DNA of 64,000 bases from Flavobacteriaceae bacterium EG-1 (GCF_009649685.1 NZ_WJPK01000002.1:226202-290201), one strand, 5' to 3'. Counted from the first letter of the stretch, positions 44,384 through 54,674 are shown. A program made the numbers and translations. The notes: generated by a model from the letters alone, not told the origin.

Positions 44384-47221
44384 TTAATAAATAAATTGAA
44401 ATTCAGGTAATATCAAAACAGACCAAAATAAATCTTGTACTGTCTCCTTATCTGCAGTACTTCCAAATGCATCAATTATGATTTTCATTTCTTTTGGTGT
44501 TGGCTTTCTGCCCAATAATTTCAGATAAAGAGTTTCTGCAATTTCCTCACTTTTATTACCAATAGTATTTAGCCATTGTGTCGCCCCTTCATTTAATACA
44601 GTATTAAAATACTCTCCATTAGTGAGTTCTAGAGCTTGAAGCAGTGTTGCTTGTTCATCTCTAGTAGTTGTAACATTTTCTCTTGATGGCCTGCCTAGTG
44701 CTTTCATAAACGGATGTTGTTTTACCAAACTGGCTCTCGCTATCTGCTGCTCGCCATCATCAAAACTAAACTCAACTAATTTACCCCAGTTCGCCGAACC
44801 ATAATTTTGAGTTTCCTTCCAATCAGAATCATCAAAATTTATTTGTACCCATTCAGTATCAGGCAACACATCTGTACTTTTCCAGTTTTTGTCCGAATCA
44901 ATATCTATTTCTTTGCCATTTTCTAAATAAAGTCGCATCCCGAACAAAATACCTGCAGGATTCGCTATTGTTCCTTCATTATGACCAATAATTGCAATTG
45001 TATTATTTCCGGGAAATAAATATTTTGACACCTCAATTTTATCAACTTCACGCCAATTAGCACCTTTCGCAACTTCATTTCCATTAATAAATAATGTATA
45101 CGCGTGATCAACTGAAATTAATACTTGTGCTTTTTTAATAGTATTTTGTGGGATTCGTATTTGTTGACGAAAATATCTTATACCGGGTTCTGGTAATACG
45201 GTTCTATCAAATTTAACCTCACGATGCCAAAACCTTTTATCCTTCATAATATTCCCCAAAGGATCATATTCCACTGTAGGATACATGGGAGCTATTGTTT
45301 GACTTACTGCATCTGAAAACTGTTCTGCACTCAACCGCCTAACAATTGGCCCTTGAAAAACATAATCAGATTTTATTTCAACCTGATTTGAATATTTTAC
45401 TGTGGACAATTGATATGTTTTAGAAGTTAGTATTTGCCGCATTAAGTGTTTTAAATTATAGCCAGAAGCTATGAAATCTGATGCCAACCAATCTAAAACA
45501 TTTGCGTCCCAAGGTTGATTATCCATTTCATCTACAGGCTCCACAATTCCTCTACCCATAAATTTTTGCCAAATACGATTTACAAGTGTTCTGTACATTC
45601 TACCATTTTCGGGTTTTACAATCACCTCCGAAAGTAGGGCCAAACGCTCCATTACAGTTGCTGCATCTACATCACCCAATTCGGGATATAAAAAACTCAC
45701 CTTAGCCATTTTTCCAATTGGTTTATCACAACGATTTAGCTCTAAAACAGAATCTGCAAAAATTGCCGCAAAACCATACGATTGATCTAAAGTTAAATTA
45801 CTTACAAAACTATTGTGACAAGACGCACATTTAACATTTACCCCGAGTAACGACTGTCCAATATTCTGAGCAGCTTGCATTTCGGTACGTTGACTAGCAT
45901 TTACAACACCACGCCATTGTATACCTTTTATAAAACCTTCAGATTCAACAGAAGGATTGATTAATTCCTTAACCATCTGGTCGTAAGGTTTATTCTGTTC
46001 TAGACTTTCGTACAACCAATTGGTAATTTGCTTTCTTCCACCCGTAATAAATCCCGGACCACTATAGTCATTTCGAAGTAAATCGTTCCAAAAGGTCAAC
46101 CAATGTTGTGTATAATTTGTTGAATCATTAAGCAACTGATTAATAAGCTCATCCCTTTTATTCGGATTTCTATTTCCGACAAATTCGGATACCTCATCAG
46201 GATTCGGCAATAAACCCACTACATCTAAATAGACGCGACGAACAAATGCATGATCATCAACTGTGTCTGGCCAAGAAATTTCATTTTTCTTGAAATACAC
46301 ATCAATTAATTGATCTACTGGATGCTTTTCAGGAGTATTCTTAGGTAATTCTGGCTTTGTAAGGGCTAAATCAGCTTCAGGAAAAACCTTTAGTGCTTGA
46401 TCTGACCAATGCGCACCGTTTTTAATCCAAAGTTTAACTAAGGCTATTTCATCAGGTTTTAAAACTTTACCTTTTTTAGGCATTACTTCATCATCATTGG
46501 GAGAAAGTGAAATTCTACGAAAAAGTTCACTTTTGTCAGGTTTGCCTTCCACTATTACCACTCCCGATTCACCTCCAGCATATACACCTTCCTTATTATC
46601 AAGAGTCAATTCTCCTTTGCGTTTGTTCTCACTATGGCATTGGTAACAATTATGAGCGAAGATTGCTCGCACTCCTAAATTTAACTCATCTTGTTGCACT
46701 ATAGATAGTGAATCAACATCTTTAAACCTAGACAATAATAATGCTGTTTTTTCATTATCATAATCCGATTCTTCATTTAAAAATACACTCGTCAAAAAAT
46801 CTTCTCCATGGGTAAGACTAGATCCTAAATGACCTGCTATTATTAACAATAGCACTGTAATAGCTAGACTAATACGATAAAGCAAAAAGTCTTTTAATTT
46901 TCCTTTAATACTTCTTTCTAATAAGAATAAAGAAAATATTGAGATAACAGCTGTGGCTATTCCAAAATTTTGATGATTCTGAACTAACAATCCACTATAG
47001 TCGTCTTGAGTTTTAAGAAACCATCCAAAAATAACCGAAAGAATAGCAAAAACAACTCCAGCATATAACATCCATTTGATACCTTCTCGCAACGAATTAC
47101 GTTTACCCCCTATGGTAAGTGATTCAAAAAACAATGCAACTACCAAAAGACCTATCGGAAAATGTACAACCATTGGGTGTAATCGCCCTAATAATTGTAG
47201 TATCCACTGACCTTCTTCCAT
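44384..47221 (-). CDS. Planctomycete-type cytochrome c protein with DUF2231, DUF1549 and DUF1553
   Basis: The 945-residue protein begins with a DUF2231-like membrane domain of about four helices (LHPMVVHFPIGLLVVALFFE onward, to about residue 150). A planctomycete cytochrome c domain follows with heme motif CYQCH near residue 190. DUF1549 (about 300-490; FVRRVYLDVVGLLPNPDEV, CASCHNSF gives a second CxxCH) and DUF1553 (from about 540; RTLVNRIWQKFMGRGIVEPV) complete it. A sugar-binding-like beta sandwich (about 680-810; YTLFINGNEVAKGANW) is inserted in DUF1553. It is likely membrane-bound with its hemes in the periplasm. Its function is unknown; the DUF1501 gene follows as its partner. Confidence 0.85.
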   Translation of the reverse strand: MEEGQWILQLLGRLHPMVVHFPIGLLVVALFFESLTIGGKRNSLREGIKWMLYAGVVFAILSVIFGWFLKTQDDYSGLLVQNHQNFGIATAVISIFSLFLLERSIKGKLKDFLLYRISLAITVLLLIIAGHLGSSLTHGEDFLTSVFLNEESDYDNEKTALLLSRFKDVDSLSIVQQDELNLGVRAIFAHNCYQCHSENKRKGELTLDNKEGVYAGGESGVVIVEGKPDKSELFRRISLSPNDDEVMPKKGKVLKPDEIALVKLWIKNGAHWSDQALKVFPEADLALTKPELPKNTPEKHPVDQLIDVYFKKNEISWPDTVDDHAFVRRVYLDVVGLLPNPDEVSEFVGNRNPNKRDELINQLLNDSTNYTQHWLTFWNDLLRNDYSGPGFITGGRKQITNWLYESLEQNKPYDQMVKELINPSVESEGFIKGIQWRGVVNASQRTEMQAAQNIGQSLLGVNVKCASCHNSFVSNLTLDQSYGFAAIFADSVLELNRCDKPIGKMAKVSFLYPELGDVDAATVMERLALLSEVIVKPENGRMYRTLVNRIWQKFMGRGIVEPVDEMDNQPWDANVLDWLASDFIASGYNLKHLMRQILTSKTYQLSTVKYSNQVEIKSDYVFQGPIVRRLSAEQFSDAVSQTIAPMYPTVEYDPLGNIMKDKRFWHREVKFDRTVLPEPGIRYFRQQIRIPQNTIKKAQVLISVDHAYTLFINGNEVAKGANWREVDKIEVSKYLFPGNNTIAIIGHNEGTIANPAGILFGMRLYLENGKEIDIDSDKNWKSTDVLPDTEWVQINFDDSDWKETQNYGSANWGKLVEFSFDDGEQQIARASLVKQHPFMKALGRPSRENVTTTRDEQATLLQALELTNGEYFNTVLNEGATQWLNTIGNKSEEIAETLYLKLLGRKPTPKEMKIIIDAFGSTADKETVQDLFWSVLILPEFQFIY

Positions 47222-47328
47222 CCTTCTAATTTAAGAATATTCTTTAAGTCAACACTATTCTGTTTTATACAAAACCATATTATCACAATTTAAGGAAAAG
47301 CTTCAAAATCCTACTTCTCACTAGCATT

Positions 47329-49623
47329 TCAAACTTTTGTTACAGTTACTTTTATTGACTTGCTAATTGGAGTTTTGCTTCTATCAGCGAAATGGTTGTG
47401 TGGCACTAAAATATTTGTTTCAGGAAAATATGCGGCTAAATTCCCCTTGGGTATGTTATATGGAATTATTAGAAAGTTTGTTGCAGTTCTTATTTTACCG
47501 TCATATTTACTATTTATATCTACCACATCAAACTTCTTCAAATCTAAGCCTACAATATCATTAGCATTCATAAAAAGCACTCTTCGTTCATTATAAACTC
47601 CACGATATCTATCATCTAAACCATAGATAGTAGTATTAAATTGATCATGCGAACGAATTGTCATCAACATAAATTCATTTTGACCTAATTGATGCTTTGG
47701 TAAACTGTTAATAGTAATCTTAGCTTTTCCGTTAGGCAAATTGCTAAAATCTAGTTCTCGTACGTTATTAGGCAAATAATATCCAGCACCTTTAGATCGA
47801 TCCTCTGTATTATTAAATCCTTTTATTACCTTATCAATAAAAGAGCGTGTTAACTCATAATTTTCTCCGAGTTCTTTCCAATTAACTGAATGATTACCTT
47901 GAAAATAAGCATTAGCCAGTTGTCCTATAATTTCTGGTTCGCTCATTAAATTACTAGAAGCTGGTTTTAATACTCCTTTTGATTGTGTAACACGACCCAT
48001 ACTATTTTCAACAGTAAAATAGCGCTGTTTTCCATTTTTTATATCTTTCTCAGATCGACCAATTGTTGGAAGAATAAATGCAGTTTTTCCCGTAACTAAA
48101 TGCGAGCGATTTAATTTTGTACTTACCTGAATCGTTAATTCACAACTTTCAATTGCTTTAGCTGTATATGCAGTATCTGAGGCAGCCATTAAAAAATTAC
48201 CTCCGAGACACATAAAAATTTTACTCTTGCCATCATGCATAGCTTTTATAGCATCTACGGTGTCGTAACCTTCCATTGTTGGTGCTTTAAAACCTAAGTG
48301 CTCTTCAATTCTTTCATTTAAACTTTCATCAACAAAATGCATTATACCAACACTTCGATCACCCTGCACATTACTATGTCCACGCACCGGACAAGTACCT
48401 GAATTAGGCTTGCCAATTGCTCCTTTAAGCAACAATAGGTTAATATATTCTCGTATGGTTTCTACTCCATTTTTATGCTGGGTTAAACCCATAGCCCAAC
48501 AGACAACTATTTTAGATTTTTGAGCTAATAATTGCACTAGCTTATCAACTTGTTTATGGTTTACACCACATAATTTCAGCAATTCATCTTCTTTATAATC
48601 AGCTAAATCTTGAATTAAACAATCATACCCTTCAGTATATTCACGAATAAAAGCATGATCAAAAACTGATTGGTTTTTTACATCTCGTGCAGCCATTTTT
48701 TTTAAGACTAACTTCATTAAAGCTATATCTTGATTGATATTTACCGCTAAATGTAAATCTGCAATAGATACTGCGGAACCTAACCAACCCCTTACCTGTT
48801 GCGGATTTTTAAATTCTACTAAACCAGATTCTTCAAGTGGATTTATACTAACAACCTTACCGCCATTCTCTTTACACTTTGCCAACGCAGACAACATTCT
48901 TGGGTGATTGGTACCCGGATTTTGACCCGCCACAATTACTACCTCAGCCTCATATAAATCTTCAAGTTTAATTGAACCTTTACCTATACCCAGAGTTTCA
49001 CCTAATGCCACACCACTAGACTCATGGCACATATTAGAACAATCGGGCATATTATTAGTACCTAAAGCGCGAGCGAACATTCCATATAAAAAAGCAGCTT
49101 CATTACTTGACCTTCCTGAGGTGTAAAAAATGGCTTCGTTCGGCGAATTAAGTTTATGCAATTCATTAGAAATTAGATTGAAGGCATCTTGCCACGAAAT
49201 TGACTCATAATTTATACTTCCAGGACGTAAGATTAAGGGCTCAACAAGTCGACCAAACTTGTTTATTTGGAAATCTGTAAGTTGGGAAAGTTCTTCAACG
49301 GAATTCTTTTTAAAAAACTCAGCATCAATTTTTTTCGTAGTTGCTTCATCAGCTAATGCCTTAGCTCCATTTTCACAATACTCTGCTACTTTAGAGGGTT
49401 CTTCAGGATCTGGCCAGGCACAACTCGGACAATCAAAGCCGTCTTTTTGATTCATTTCAAGCAACGCATTCATTGACCTTAAAACACCCATTTCTTTGAA
49501 CCCATGACGTAGCGCCTCTTTTACCCCAAGTGCTCCTGCTGCAGTACGAACAGGATTTCCTAATTTAATTCCGGTGAATTCTTTTGACCCACTAATTGAC
49601 ACATTTCGCTTAAATTCTCGCAT
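47329..49623 (-). CDS. FdhF/YdeP-type molybdopterin oxidoreductase
   Basis: The 764-residue protein matches the YdeP family of formate-dehydrogenase-alpha-like oxidoreductases in length and motifs: YTSGRSSNEAAFLYGMFARA, VVIVAGQNPGTNHPRML, GTCPVRGHSNVQGDRSVGIM and a C-terminal MopB region. Cys199 in DCSNMCHESSG aligns with the selenocysteine that ligands molybdenum in E. coli FDH-H, so a Mo-Cys enzyme is likely. No signal peptide is seen, so it acts in the cytoplasm. No electron-transfer partner or cofactor gene lies nearby. Its substrate is unknown; YdeP is linked to acid resistance in E. coli. Confidence 0.88.
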   Translation of the reverse strand: MREFKRNVSISGSKEFTGIKLGNPVRTAAGALGVKEALRHGFKEMGVLRSMNALLEMNQKDGFDCPSCAWPDPEEPSKVAEYCENGAKALADEATTKKIDAEFFKKNSVEELSQLTDFQINKFGRLVEPLILRPGSINYESISWQDAFNLISNELHKLNSPNEAIFYTSGRSSNEAAFLYGMFARALGTNNMPDCSNMCHESSGVALGETLGIGKGSIKLEDLYEAEVVIVAGQNPGTNHPRMLSALAKCKENGGKVVSINPLEESGLVEFKNPQQVRGWLGSAVSIADLHLAVNINQDIALMKLVLKKMAARDVKNQSVFDHAFIREYTEGYDCLIQDLADYKEDELLKLCGVNHKQVDKLVQLLAQKSKIVVCWAMGLTQHKNGVETIREYINLLLLKGAIGKPNSGTCPVRGHSNVQGDRSVGIMHFVDESLNERIEEHLGFKAPTMEGYDTVDAIKAMHDGKSKIFMCLGGNFLMAASDTAYTAKAIESCELTIQVSTKLNRSHLVTGKTAFILPTIGRSEKDIKNGKQRYFTVENSMGRVTQSKGVLKPASSNLMSEPEIIGQLANAYFQGNHSVNWKELGENYELTRSFIDKVIKGFNNTEDRSKGAGYYLPNNVRELDFSNLPNGKAKITINSLPKHQLGQNEFMLMTIRSHDQFNTTIYGLDDRYRGVYNERRVLFMNANDIVGLDLKKFDVVDINSKYDGKIRTATNFLIIPYNIPKGNLAAYFPETNILVPHNHFADRSKTPISKSIKVTVTKV

Positions 49624-49739
49624 GCTCTAAAGGTAATTATTTTAAAAAATTTGTGCCTTGTTATTCTAGTCATTAACAGCAGTATTTTATTTGCTAATTT
49701 TAGTACTTTTAGAACGATACAAATATTTAAGACCAACCT

Positions 49740-50558
49740 ATGAATTTTATTACCAAACAACTCAATTCTTTCTCAACTTTATTAATTATTATGCTTTGCT
49801 CGGTATTTTCTATACAATCGTGCAAAGAAGAACCTAAAGAATACAAAGAGCCTGCGAATCCCGAACAAACTGAAGAGGCAGCAGCATTTAAAGCGATTTT
49901 CGACGGTAAAACTTTAAATGGTTGGGATGGAGACCCTACATATTGGAGTGTTGTTGATGGTACTATTGTCGGTGAAATAACTCCTGAAACCTTACTAAAA
50001 ACAAATACATTTATTATTTATGAGAATGACCAGTTGGCTGATTTTGAGCTAAAATTAGAATTTAAAATTTCAGAAAATGGAAATAGTGGAATTAACTACC
50101 GTAGTGACCAATTAGACACCATCCCTTTTGCACTGCGTGGATATCAAGCAGATATTGATGGAAAAATCCGATATACAGGTCAAAACTACGAAGAACGCAA
50201 ACGAGCAACCTTGGCCTATAGAGGTGAAAAAACAGAGATTATAGCACAGGAAAATGCTGACATAAAAGGTTCCTTACGAGGTAATGTTAAAAATAATTGC
50301 TGGCAAAGTCGTAAAGTATTAGAGCAACTAGGAGATATAGACAGCTTAAAAACAAAAATTAAAAGCAACGATTGGAATGAAGCTCATTTAATTATAAAAG
50401 ACAATAAACTACAACATTATATCAATGGTGTTTTAATGAGCGAAGTGATTGACAACGACAGCATTAACAGTATGACTGCTGGTAAACTTGGCATGCAAGT
50501 ACATGTTGGCCCACCCATGAAAGTGGCATACCGCAATATTATGCTAAAGGAGTTATAA
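49740..50558 (+). CDS. DUF1080 lipoprotein (3-keto-disaccharide hydrolase family)
   Basis: The 272-residue lipoprotein (lipobox SIQSC) is a single DUF1080 domain: FKAIFDGKTLNGWDGD, YWSVVDGTIVG, ADFELKLEFKISENGNSGI and a laminin-G/GH16-like sandwich to the end (GKLGMQVHVGPPMKVAYRN). The family includes 3-keto-disaccharide hydrolases that cleave glycosides whose C3 has been oxidised. It is followed after 21 bases by a propeller glycosidase-like lipoprotein, giving a two-gene unit. It diverges from the FdhF gene. Confidence 0.85.
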   Translation: MNFITKQLNSFSTLLIIMLCSVFSIQSCKEEPKEYKEPANPEQTEEAAAFKAIFDGKTLNGWDGDPTYWSVVDGTIVGEITPETLLKTNTFIIYENDQLADFELKLEFKISENGNSGINYRSDQLDTIPFALRGYQADIDGKIRYTGQNYEERKRATLAYRGEKTEIIAQENADIKGSLRGNVKNNCWQSRKVLEQLGDIDSLKTKIKSNDWNEAHLIIKDNKLQHYINGVLMSEVIDNDSINSMTAGKLGMQVHVGPPMKVAYRNIMLKEL

Positions 50559-50579
50559 AGTCTAAACTGTTGAATTTAA

Positions 50580-51626
50580 ATGAAAAATCTATTATTGCTA
50601 ATCGCGGTAATATCAATACTTGGCTGTAAACAGAAAGAAACTTCTTTAAACAATGAAGTCCCTCAGGATGAAATGGAAAAAATCTTTAATGAGATTAAAA
50701 CCCCTTTTAAATACGGAATAGTTATTGAACAACCGGACGACAAAAAGATGGTCGATAGTCCAACTATCTTTCGAAAGAATGGTGTTTGGTATATGACTTA
50801 CATTGTTTTTGATGGTCAAGGCTATGAAACTTGGTTGTCTGAAAGTGATGATTTACTTCATTGGAAATCAAAAGGAAAAATCTTATCATTTACGGAGAAC
50901 ACATGGGATGCCAATCAGAAAGCAGGCTACGTTTCACTGGTTAATACCGAATGGGGTGGAGACTATTCGGTAGAAAATTACAACAGTAATTATTGGATGA
51001 CCTATTTGGGCGGAAATACTGTTGGTTACGAAGCTGGAACATTAAAAATAGGCTTGGCGAATTCAACCTCACTAACAAAACCTAATGAATGGAATACAAA
51101 TCACTCTCCGCTTTTAACTCCGGAAGATGAAGATGCACGCTGGTTTGAAAACAAAACCATTTACAAAAGCCTAGTAATTAGAGATAGTAGTCTACATACC
51201 GGACACTCCTTTGTAATGTATTATAATGCAAAAGGGGTTAAAGACAACTTTGAAAGCATTGCTATGGCAGTATCTGACGATATGCTTTCATGGAAACGAT
51301 ATGGCGAAAATCCTGTTATTACTAAGGGAAAAGGCATTTGTGGTGATGCACAGATTGCAAAAATAGGAGACACTTATGTAATGTTCTATTTTGGGGCTTT
51401 CTGGAAACCTGGAGCTTTTGAGCGTTTTGCCTGCTCATATGATTTAATACATTGGACCGACTGGGAAGGAGAAGACCTAATAGCTCCTTCTGAAACATTT
51501 GATGCAAAATACGCGCATAAACCCTGGGTACTAAAATGGAATGGTGTTGTTTATCATTTTTATAATGCCGTTGGCGACAATGGTAGAGTTATAGCATTAG
51601 CAACTTCTAAGGATTTGAAGAAATAA
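50580..51626 (+). CDS. Five-bladed beta-propeller glycosidase-like lipoprotein
   Basis: The 348-residue lipoprotein (lipobox SILGC) has the repeated pattern of GH43/GH32/GH130-like propellers: MVDSPTIFRKNGVWYMTYIV, WLSESDDLLHWKSKG, AMAVSDDMLSWKRYGENPVI, AQIAKIGDTYVMFYFGAF, SYDLIHWTDWEGEDL. Candidate acidic residues are the Asp in VDSPTIF and acids later in the blades, but a full triad cannot be assigned by eye. Its family number remains open. Being co-transcribed with a DUF1080 gene, it probably acts on the same oligosaccharide in the periplasm or at the surface. Confidence 0.7.
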   Translation: MKNLLLLIAVISILGCKQKETSLNNEVPQDEMEKIFNEIKTPFKYGIVIEQPDDKKMVDSPTIFRKNGVWYMTYIVFDGQGYETWLSESDDLLHWKSKGKILSFTENTWDANQKAGYVSLVNTEWGGDYSVENYNSNYWMTYLGGNTVGYEAGTLKIGLANSTSLTKPNEWNTNHSPLLTPEDEDARWFENKTIYKSLVIRDSSLHTGHSFVMYYNAKGVKDNFESIAMAVSDDMLSWKRYGENPVITKGKGICGDAQIAKIGDTYVMFYFGAFWKPGAFERFACSYDLIHWTDWEGEDLIAPSETFDAKYAHKPWVLKWNGVVYHFYNAVGDNGRVIALATSKDLKK

Positions 51627-51651
51627 GATTATAAAATAACTTTCAAATTAT

Positions 51652-54651
51652 TTAACTCTTCTCTTGAAAAACGCGAACACTTGTTTTCATTTCTGCGTAG
51701 CGTGGATCTTGTATATAATCTTGTTTCAGCATTTTAATCACCTCTATACTTAGAAAACCGAACTCACTGACTACTTTACCATAAAAACGATAAATACCTC
51801 TTCCTGTAAAATAATACTGCGCAGCTACTGGAGGAAAATGCACTGAATCAAAAACTTTACCTTTTTGATCAATCATTGTTGCAAAATACATGCGTTTCCC
51901 ATTATGAGTTTTTGTATTCTTAACGGTTACCAAATAACCATAAATATCGATATGATGCCCTAAAAATCGTTCTAAGTCTTCAACATTTCTATTGTTTTTT
52001 GGTGGCTCTGCTAACAACTCAAACGGACTACACAAACAAAAACCTAAAAGTTCTAATTGTGTAAAAGCCGTTTCAAGGTCAGTAGTATGCAATTGTGGTA
52101 TTTCAAAATTCTGATGCTTTGGCGGAAACAATTTCGGGTGATCTATTTTCAAATTTTTATTAAGAAACAAATGCGCTTTCCATAATAATTTGTATTTGTT
52201 TACCCCAGTAAATCGAAAAGCATCAATACGAATGAGAATACTTGCTTGATCAATACTAATAAAAACACGGTCCAAAAAATCTTCTAAAGAACTAAAACTT
52301 CCGTTGGCTGTTCTTTCTTTTAGAATTCGCTCTACAACTCTATTTTCTAATTCATGTAAATAACCAAAACCAAGATAAATAGCCGTTCCATAAATCGTAT
52401 TTTTATTAAAACTTCTATTAACACAAGGTGGATGAATGGTTGCACCCATCATTCTAGCTTCGTGAACGTAGAATTCTGAACGGTAAAAACCACCTCCATT
52501 GTTAAGTACAGCCACCATATATTCAAGGGGATAATAAGCACGCAAAAACAAGGTTTGATAACTTTCTACAGCATATGAAGCCGAATGACCTTTTGCAAAG
52601 GCATAACCTGCAAAACTGGCAATTTGCTCCCAAACCTCTGAAATAAGCTTTTCTTGGTATGCCTTCTTTCTACAGTTTTCAAAAAATTTTTCTTTTACTT
52701 TCCTAAATTCTTCACGCGAACGAAACTTACCACTCATACCTCGCCTCAAAACATCAGCTTCACCTAAATTTAGGTTCGCAAAATGATGAGCTACTTTTAT
52801 CACATCTTCTTGATAGACCATTACCCCATAAGTATCTGGCATAATTTCCAACATAACAGGATGCGCTCTTTCTTTATCTCGTCCTGGATTTCGATGGCGA
52901 AGAATATACTCTCTCATCATACCGCTTTTTGCAACTCCGGGTCTAATTATTGAACTTGCCGCCACCAAACCAAGATAATTATCAACTTCTAACTTCTTCA
53001 AAAGCATGCGCATTGCAGGTGATTCTACATAAAAACAACCCATACACTGTGCACTCTTAATTAATGCGTTAACCGACTGATCGGTCTTAAACCGACGTAC
53101 ATCATGAATATCAAAAGTGTTAATTTTCTCAGGCTGATTATACTCAATAATATCAACAGCCTCGCGTATTTTAGAGAGTCCACGCTGCCCAAGAATATCA
53201 AATTTATAAAGACCAACATCTTCAGAAATAACCATATCAAACTGAACGGTCGGAAAACCTTTGGGTGGCAAGTGGGTTGCAGCAAACCAATGCAAGGGTT
53301 TTTCACTAATTAAAATGCCTCCTGCATGAATACTGAGGTAATTTGGCATACCTATAATTAGACCACCATATTTTACTACCAAACGCGAAACCTCATCAAG
53401 CTGCGATAGTTTATATTTTCCACCACAAAGCATATCAATCTCACTTTTTGGGAGACCAAATACTTTTCCTAACTCACGAATAACACCTCGTTCTTTAAAT
53501 GTTACATAGGTACCTAAAAGCGCTACATTTTTAAAGCGCTTAAAAATGTATTGTGTAACGGTTGGCCTATCACGATGTGAAAAATCAATATCAAAATCAG
53601 GCGGATTGGCGCGATACAAATTCATGAAACGTTCAAAATATAAATCCAACTCCATTGGATCTACATCTGTAATACGTAATAGATATGCAACAATACTATT
53701 TGCACCACTACCCCTGCCTACATAAAAAAAACCTTGTTTTCGAGCAAAGCTGACAATATCCCAATTAATTAAAAAATAAGAAACAAAACCCATGCTTTTA
53801 ATAAGCTCTAACTCTTTTGTCATACGCTTAAAAACGTCATCTCCCCCATCTGGGTACCGATACGGCAACCCTTCTTGACACAAGCGCTCAATCATTTCTT
53901 CATCTTCTTTCTTAGTAGCCGTATACGTTTTAAGATTTTGCGGTTTTCTTTTGCTAGAAAAATCAAAGTGTATTGTACAAGAATTTAATAATCGTTCTGT
54001 ATTCTCTAAAATAAATGGGAATTCAGAAAAAACTGCCGCTAAATTCGCTACCGGAAACATTTTCTCATTCTCATTAGCCTCTTCACTTTGATCTAGCTTG
54101 CTCAACAGTATATTATTATCAACAGCACGCAATAATCTATGCGCATTAAAATCAGCTTTATTACGGAATGTAACAGGCTGCTGTACCACCAATTTATCTT
54201 TCAATTTTGCTAAGCGTGAAAAAGGAAGCTTTCGTAAATCGGCTATTGAAATACCGATATATTCATAGTCTGCAAATGTAACTTGCTCATTCTGCAGTAC
54301 TTTCTCAAAAGGATATATAATATAAACATCTTCAAATTTAGGTGCAATTAGCGGCAAATCTTTTGCCTCATGCAAATGCTTTGATAGAAAATTATTCAGG
54401 TTTAAATACCCAACGTTATTTTTTGCAACACCCACAAAACACTGATTTACTCCGTTTCTAAAATCGACGCCAAGTATAGGCCTTACATTGTATTCAGGAG
54501 CTTTACGCACAAAATTTAAGGCAGCTGATGTATTATTTATATCTGTCAACACCAATTGTGTTACATGATTCTCTTGTGCTAACCTCAAGAGTTCTATTTC
54601 GGAAAAGGTACCGAAACGTAGACTATAGTATGTATGACAGTTTAGATACAA
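51652..54651 (-). CDS. dnaE2: Error-prone DNA polymerase III alpha (DnaE2-type)
   Basis: About 1000 residues, shorter than the replicase and lacking its exonuclease part. It has a PHP domain at the start (LYLNCHTYYSLRFGTFSE), the polymerase motifs FYVGRGSGANSIVAYLL and PPDFDIDFSHRDRP, and an OB region near the end. There is no in-frame ATG at the N-terminus. I place the start at the TTG at 54651, where family proteins begin; a TTG at 54693 would add 14 residues encoded by a tandem repeat and lies in the loop of a hairpin. It is downstream of dinB, so both should be induced together for translesion synthesis. No imuA-like or LexA-like gene is in the window. Confidence 0.88.
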   Translation of the reverse strand: MYLNCHTYYSLRFGTFSEIELLRLAQENHVTQLVLTDINNTSAALNFVRKAPEYNVRPILGVDFRNGVNQCFVGVAKNNVGYLNLNNFLSKHLHEAKDLPLIAPKFEDVYIIYPFEKVLQNEQVTFADYEYIGISIADLRKLPFSRLAKLKDKLVVQQPVTFRNKADFNAHRLLRAVDNNILLSKLDQSEEANENEKMFPVANLAAVFSEFPFILENTERLLNSCTIHFDFSSKRKPQNLKTYTATKKEDEEMIERLCQEGLPYRYPDGGDDVFKRMTKELELIKSMGFVSYFLINWDIVSFARKQGFFYVGRGSGANSIVAYLLRITDVDPMELDLYFERFMNLYRANPPDFDIDFSHRDRPTVTQYIFKRFKNVALLGTYVTFKERGVIRELGKVFGLPKSEIDMLCGGKYKLSQLDEVSRLVVKYGGLIIGMPNYLSIHAGGILISEKPLHWFAATHLPPKGFPTVQFDMVISEDVGLYKFDILGQRGLSKIREAVDIIEYNQPEKINTFDIHDVRRFKTDQSVNALIKSAQCMGCFYVESPAMRMLLKKLEVDNYLGLVAASSIIRPGVAKSGMMREYILRHRNPGRDKERAHPVMLEIMPDTYGVMVYQEDVIKVAHHFANLNLGEADVLRRGMSGKFRSREEFRKVKEKFFENCRKKAYQEKLISEVWEQIASFAGYAFAKGHSASYAVESYQTLFLRAYYPLEYMVAVLNNGGGFYRSEFYVHEARMMGATIHPPCVNRSFNKNTIYGTAIYLGFGYLHELENRVVERILKERTANGSFSSLEDFLDRVFISIDQASILIRIDAFRFTGVNKYKLLWKAHLFLNKNLKIDHPKLFPPKHQNFEIPQLHTTDLETAFTQLELLGFCLCSPFELLAEPPKNNRNVEDLERFLGHHIDIYGYLVTVKNTKTHNGKRMYFATMIDQKGKVFDSVHFPPVAAQYYFTGRGIYRFYGKVVSEFGFLSIEVIKMLKQDYIQDPRYAEMKTSVRVFQEKS

Positions 54652-54653
54652 AA

Positions 54654-54674
54654 TTGTTTGTTGTTTGTTGTTTG
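54654..54674. repeat. Three tandem TTGTTTG heptamers
   Basis: Three perfect copies of TTGTTTG lie just upstream of the proposed dnaE2 TTG start. On the minus strand they read as an unstructured A-rich stretch, a feature that favours translation initiation in Bacteroidota. Variation in copy number would change the frame only if translation began at 54693. Confidence 0.6.
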
